A DNA stretch of 64,000 bases from CAWBUW01 sp963792075 (GTDB lineage Bacteria; Chloroflexota; Anaerolineae; Anaerolineales; UBA4823): the NCBI GenBank assembly GCA_963792075.1, contig CAWBUW010000012.1:1736001-1800000 (forward strand), written 5' to 3'. The translations under genes and the position numbers were made by a program. Under the pieces are notes generated by a model. It saw nothing but the letters and a program-made list of their open reading frames with translations. It was not told the DNA's origin and searched no databases. Below are positions 61,564 through 64,000 of this stretch, piece by piece. Positions within the stretch are counted from its first letter, which is position 1. Each line of letters begins with the position of its first letter.

Positions 61564-62227
61564 ATGGACTCCAAGATTTCGCGTGCTGGTGGTAGATGAC
61601 CATACCGTGATGCGCAAGGGCCTGTGCGCCCTGCTGCGGGCGGGCAAGTATGGCCTGCAGGTCGTAGGTGAGACCGGCAGCGGTCAGGAAGCGGTGGAAC
61701 TGGCGCGCCAACTGTCGCCCGATGTGGTCCTGATGGACCTGGTGATGCCCGGCATGGACGGCATAGAAGCCACGCGGCAGATCTGCGCCGAAAATCCGGC
61801 GGTGCGCGTGTTGGTGCTGACCAGCTTCACGCAGCAGCCGCGCGTGATCGGGGCGTTGAAGGCCGGCGCGACGGGCTACTTTTTGAAAGATGCTGCGCCG
61901 GAAGACCTGGTGCGCGCTATCCACAACGTGGCTTTGGGGCTGCTGACTGTGCCGCGTGAGCTGGCTCGCGCCGCGCTGCTGAACGAAGTAGGCCCGCTTG
62001 TACAAGGCGTTGAAGCGCCGCTCCCGCATGCGCCAGACCCGTTGGCCTGCCTGACCGGGCGTGAGCGGGACGTGGCGCGGCTGGTTGGCCGGGGTTATAC
62101 CAACCAGCAGATCGCAGACGAGCTGTACATCGAGTTGAGCACGGTGCGCTCGCACGTGAGCAATATCCTGCATAAGCTTGGGTTGGAAAACCGTACCCAG
62201 ATCGCCCTGTACGGCCGCGACCTCTAA
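61564..62227 (+). CDS. NarL/FixJ-family response regulator (probable 1-base frameshift near start)
   Basis: A DNA-binding regulator of about 220 residues. The receiver domain has the acidic pair VVDDH, phospho-acceptor Asp in VLMDLVMPGMDG, and Lys in GYFLKDAAPEDL. The LuxR-type HTH is LTGRERDVARLVGRGYTNQQIADELYIELSTVRSHVSNI. The ATG at 61564 gives MDSKI, but one base too many (in TTT near 61577) puts VLVVDDH in another frame. With one base fewer it reads MDSKIRVLVVDDH. Otherwise the first start is GTG 61583, which lacks a ribosome site. It pairs with the kinase upstream. Confidence 0.88.
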
Positions 62228-62235
62228 ATAAATTG

Positions 62236-62274
62236 GGGGTAGGTTGTGCGAGCTTCGCTCGCACAACCTACCCC
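62236..62274. repeat. Perfect palindrome, 18-bp arms, ttc loop
   Basis: GGGGTAGGTTGTGCGAGC and complement, nine bases after the response-regulator stop. Apex GCGAGC-ttc-GCTCGC. Confidence 0.85.
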
Positions 62275-62285
62275 AGAAGAATGGA

Positions 62286-62317
62286 CGGCGGCCTCATCCG
62301 AAAGGATGAGGCCGCCG
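62286..62317 (+). terminator. GAAA-tetraloop hairpin after response regulator
   Basis: CGGCGGCCTCATCC-gaaa-GGATGAGGCCGCCG, a perfect 14-bp stem with a stable GNRA loop. It is followed by only a short T run (GCGTTTCTG), so termination is plausible but not certain. Confidence 0.6.
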
Positions 62318-62372
62318 CGCGTTTCTGGGCACCCAGATTCATCTTCTCGGAGAATAGCCTGGCCAGGCATAG

Positions 62373-62759
62373 TTGGTTAAGATAGCTCCCATTAAGGAGA
62401 TTCTGCCGATAAACGCACTGTCGCCTCGCCTGGTACTCTATCTTTTACGCCTGGGGATCCTGTTCCCGGCGCTGGCCTGCTGCGTCTTGGCTGTCAGGTC
62501 CGCCTGGGCGGCGAGTCCCGCCGTGGATGTCCTGCCGGTGTGCGGTGCTGCGGACTGTTCTCCGCAGGCGCAGCTTACTCCCGTTCCAGGTCGGGTGGGG
62601 AGTGCTCCGAAGTCTACCCCGGTCAATGCACAGCAGCCAACGATCGTCGCAGTTACGCGCATGTCGGCGCATCCCAATACGTCGCCAGTCGTGCTGCTGG
62701 CGGCGTTCGTTTTTTTGGCTGTGCTGTTCGGCTTGGCCTGGCTGCCCCGACATTTTTGA
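62373..62759 (+). CDS. Small membrane/secreted protein of unknown function
   Basis: A hydrophobic N-terminal helix (LVLYLLRLGILFPALACCVLAV) ends in a signal-peptidase-like AWAA. A Cys-containing, Pro-rich segment follows (CGAADCSPQ), then a C-terminal membrane helix (VVLLAAFVFLAVLFGLAW) and a short basic tail. This is a type I membrane or sortase-like anchor arrangement without an LPXTG motif. The start is uncertain: the only listed start is TTG at 62373; AAGGAG at 62394 is nine bases before an ATA (62409). No family recognised. The next gene begins 15 bases downstream. Confidence 0.5.
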   Translation: MVKIAPIKEILPINALSPRLVLYLLRLGILFPALACCVLAVRSAWAASPAVDVLPVCGAADCSPQAQLTPVPGRVGSAPKSTPVNAQQPTIVAVTRMSAHPNTSPVVLLAAFVFLAVLFGLAWLPRHF

Positions 62760-62774
62760 AAGATAAGGTGCACC

Positions 62775-64000
62775 ATGATCGTAAAAAATAGATTGCAGAA
62801 GCAAAAACATTCCCTGGGTCAGTTCTTTATCTTTACCGTAGCCCTGGCAGTCGCTATGGGTATCGGCCTGAACATCTTCGGACCGGCTGTAGCCGCGTCG
62901 AACCTGACCCTTACCCCCATCACCTGGAATGTGATGGGCCTGGACAGCAATGATGTCACCGTCGGCCCCAACAATTTCCCGGTTGGGGTGCGTGTGTGTA
63001 ACCCGAACGCCACAGCCGCGACCAATGTCCTTTTGACCTTCGTGTGGGACACCACCGATACGTACATCAACCTGCGGTCGGGTTCTTATGGCACGGCGGG
63101 CAACCCGTACCCAACCATCCCCAGCCTGGCTGCTGGCGCCTGCGTTGACGTCTACTATGAAGTCCAGATCACGCGCAGTCCGAGCGCCTATAACCACACC
63201 GCCCGTTATCACATCACCGCCGCGGCCGACGGTCTAAGCACCTCCAGCACGCCTACGCCAAGAGAGATTTTTGTCGAACGCCTTGTCTCACAGAGCCGCA
63301 ACTACAACTATGATGTGAAGTTAAATGGTGTTTCCGTCCCGGCTGGAGGCGCCATGAACCTGTTCGTAGGCCAGACTTACACGATCGAGTTGGACAGCAA
63401 GACCGCCACCCAGGGCTACGAACAGATCGAGAGCTTCATCAACTTCCCGAATACGATCTTCGAGATCCTTTCGGTTACTTCGACCTATAACGCGCCCGCT
63501 GGGGGCACCTCGACGAAACTTTATTATGATGCCTGCAACTGGGAGAGCGATCCCACCAACCTGAACTACCGCTCCTGCCTGGGCGTGGGCAAAGCCGGCG
63601 GAGATATTGCTAACACGTATACGATCAAGATCCTCAGCGGTGGTGGCACCAGCCAGACGCTGTCTAATCTCATATACGATTTCTCCGGCAGCAGCTACCA
63701 TTACAACAGCGACTATGCTACCACTTATCGTATTGCCAACATCATTGACCCCGCCTCTGTCACTATTACGAAAAAATTCAGCCCTAACCCCACCAACGCC
63801 GGTGGTTCCTCCACGCTGGCCATCACGCTGCACAACTCTAATACCGCAGCCATCAGCGGAGCCAATTTCACGGATAATTTACCCACCCTCCCAGGAGGGA
63901 TGGTGATCGCCAATCCACCCAACGCGACGACCTCAGGGTGTGGCACTACCCCCACTTTTGCGCCTGTAGCTGGCGCCACCTCGCTCTCTTTCAGCAACGG
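62775..64000 (+). CDS. Secreted DUF11-like repeat surface protein (3' end outside window)
   Basis: The frame is open from the ATG at 62775 to the window end, at least 408 residues. A signal peptide is clear (LGQFFIFTVALAVAMGIGLNIFGPAVAA, cleavage after AVAA). The mature part has beta-rich domains, and from about residue 335 a DUF11-type repeat: VTITKKFSPNPTNAGGSSTL, LTLHNSN-like spacing and FTDNLP. Such proteins are large cell-surface adhesins or S-layer-associated proteins. It is in the same transcription unit as the preceding membrane protein. The anchor is not visible. Confidence 0.85.
   Translation, partial: MIVKNRLQKQKHSLGQFFIFTVALAVAMGIGLNIFGPAVAASNLTLTPITWNVMGLDSNDVTVGPNNFPVGVRVCNPNATAATNVLLTFVWDTTDTYINLRSGSYGTAGNPYPTIPSLAAGACVDVYYEVQITRSPSAYNHTARYHITAAADGLSTSSTPTPREIFVERLVSQSRNYNYDVKLNGVSVPAGGAMNLFVGQTYTIELDSKTATQGYEQIESFINFPNTIFEILSVTSTYNAPAGGTSTKLYYDACNWESDPTNLNYRSCLGVGKAGGDIANTYTIKILSGGGTSQTLSNLIYDFSGSSYHYNSDYATTYRIANIIDPASVTITKKFSPNPTNAGGSSTLAITLHNSNTAAISGANFTDNLPTLPGGMVIANPPNATTSGCGTTPTFAPVAGATSLSFSN

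Overview
The window reads as chromosome of a Chloroflexota bacterium, most likely Anaerolineae-like. This is an inference from gene content: a moderately GC-rich backbone, Gram-positive-style T-box control of serS, lipoproteins with LSAC/LASC/LAC lipoboxes, VanW and alpha-2-macroglobulin surface proteins, ACR3/ArsA arsenic resistance and 7TMR-DISM kinases. No rRNA, tRNA or CRISPR array was seen. Both ends cut genes: an S9 peptidase on the left and a DUF11-like surface protein on the right.

Layout. 1-6.2 kb: a minus-strand peptide ABC transporter operon (binding lipoprotein, two permeases, two ATPases) running into an S9 peptidase, so peptide uptake is linked to peptide hydrolysis. 6.4-9 kb: DUF2804 protein, DmeF metal exporter, ChrB-like protein. 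9-14.5 kb: arsenic operon arsR-arsD-arsA-arsC-acr3 (minus strand) with a near-consensus promoter, then a MerR regulator with a 19-bp-spacer promoter and a Cys-rich metallochaperone. 14.6-26.2 kb: housekeeping and redox genes, including a frameshifted NDH-2 behind a Rex-like operator, a thiolase/DUF35 pair, a SWIM zinc-finger gene with an attenuator leader, clpC, a cyclic-nucleotide-binding protein and a NifU-domain protein. 26.3-31 kb: a membrane histidine kinase, T-box/serS, DUF456 and Trm112 proteins. 31-40.4 kb: envelope genes (VanW protein; a very large alpha-2-macroglobulin-like lipoprotein; an M28 membrane peptidase). 40.5-55.2 kb: a defence island with a candidate small RNA, a HigBA-type toxin-antitoxin pair whose antitoxin carries DUF433, a type I R-M system whose hsdS carries a nonsense codon and an IS630 insertion, a predicted zinc metallopeptidase flanked by 58-bp direct repeats, and an AT-rich NACHT NTPase with an N-terminal Mrr-like nuclease. 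55-58.9 kb: repeats, a GxxExxY protein, nitroreductase, PIG-L deacetylase. 58.9-64 kb: a kinase/response-regulator pair and surface proteins.

The most striking feature outside the genes is more than 20 intergenic palindromes. They are mostly perfect, with arms of 17-25 bp and loops of 2-5 nt. Nearly all differ in sequence, yet they share the same architecture and GC-rich apex (GC-gaa-GC, GC-ttc-GC, GC-aaa-GC, GC-gta-GC). Three form a family in which every arm difference is matched by a compensating change. A second repeat (element A) occurs four times. Several genes have a -10 box only 6-7 nt before the start codon, suggesting leaderless mRNAs. Three otherwise intact genes carry single-base frameshifts, which may be sequence errors.
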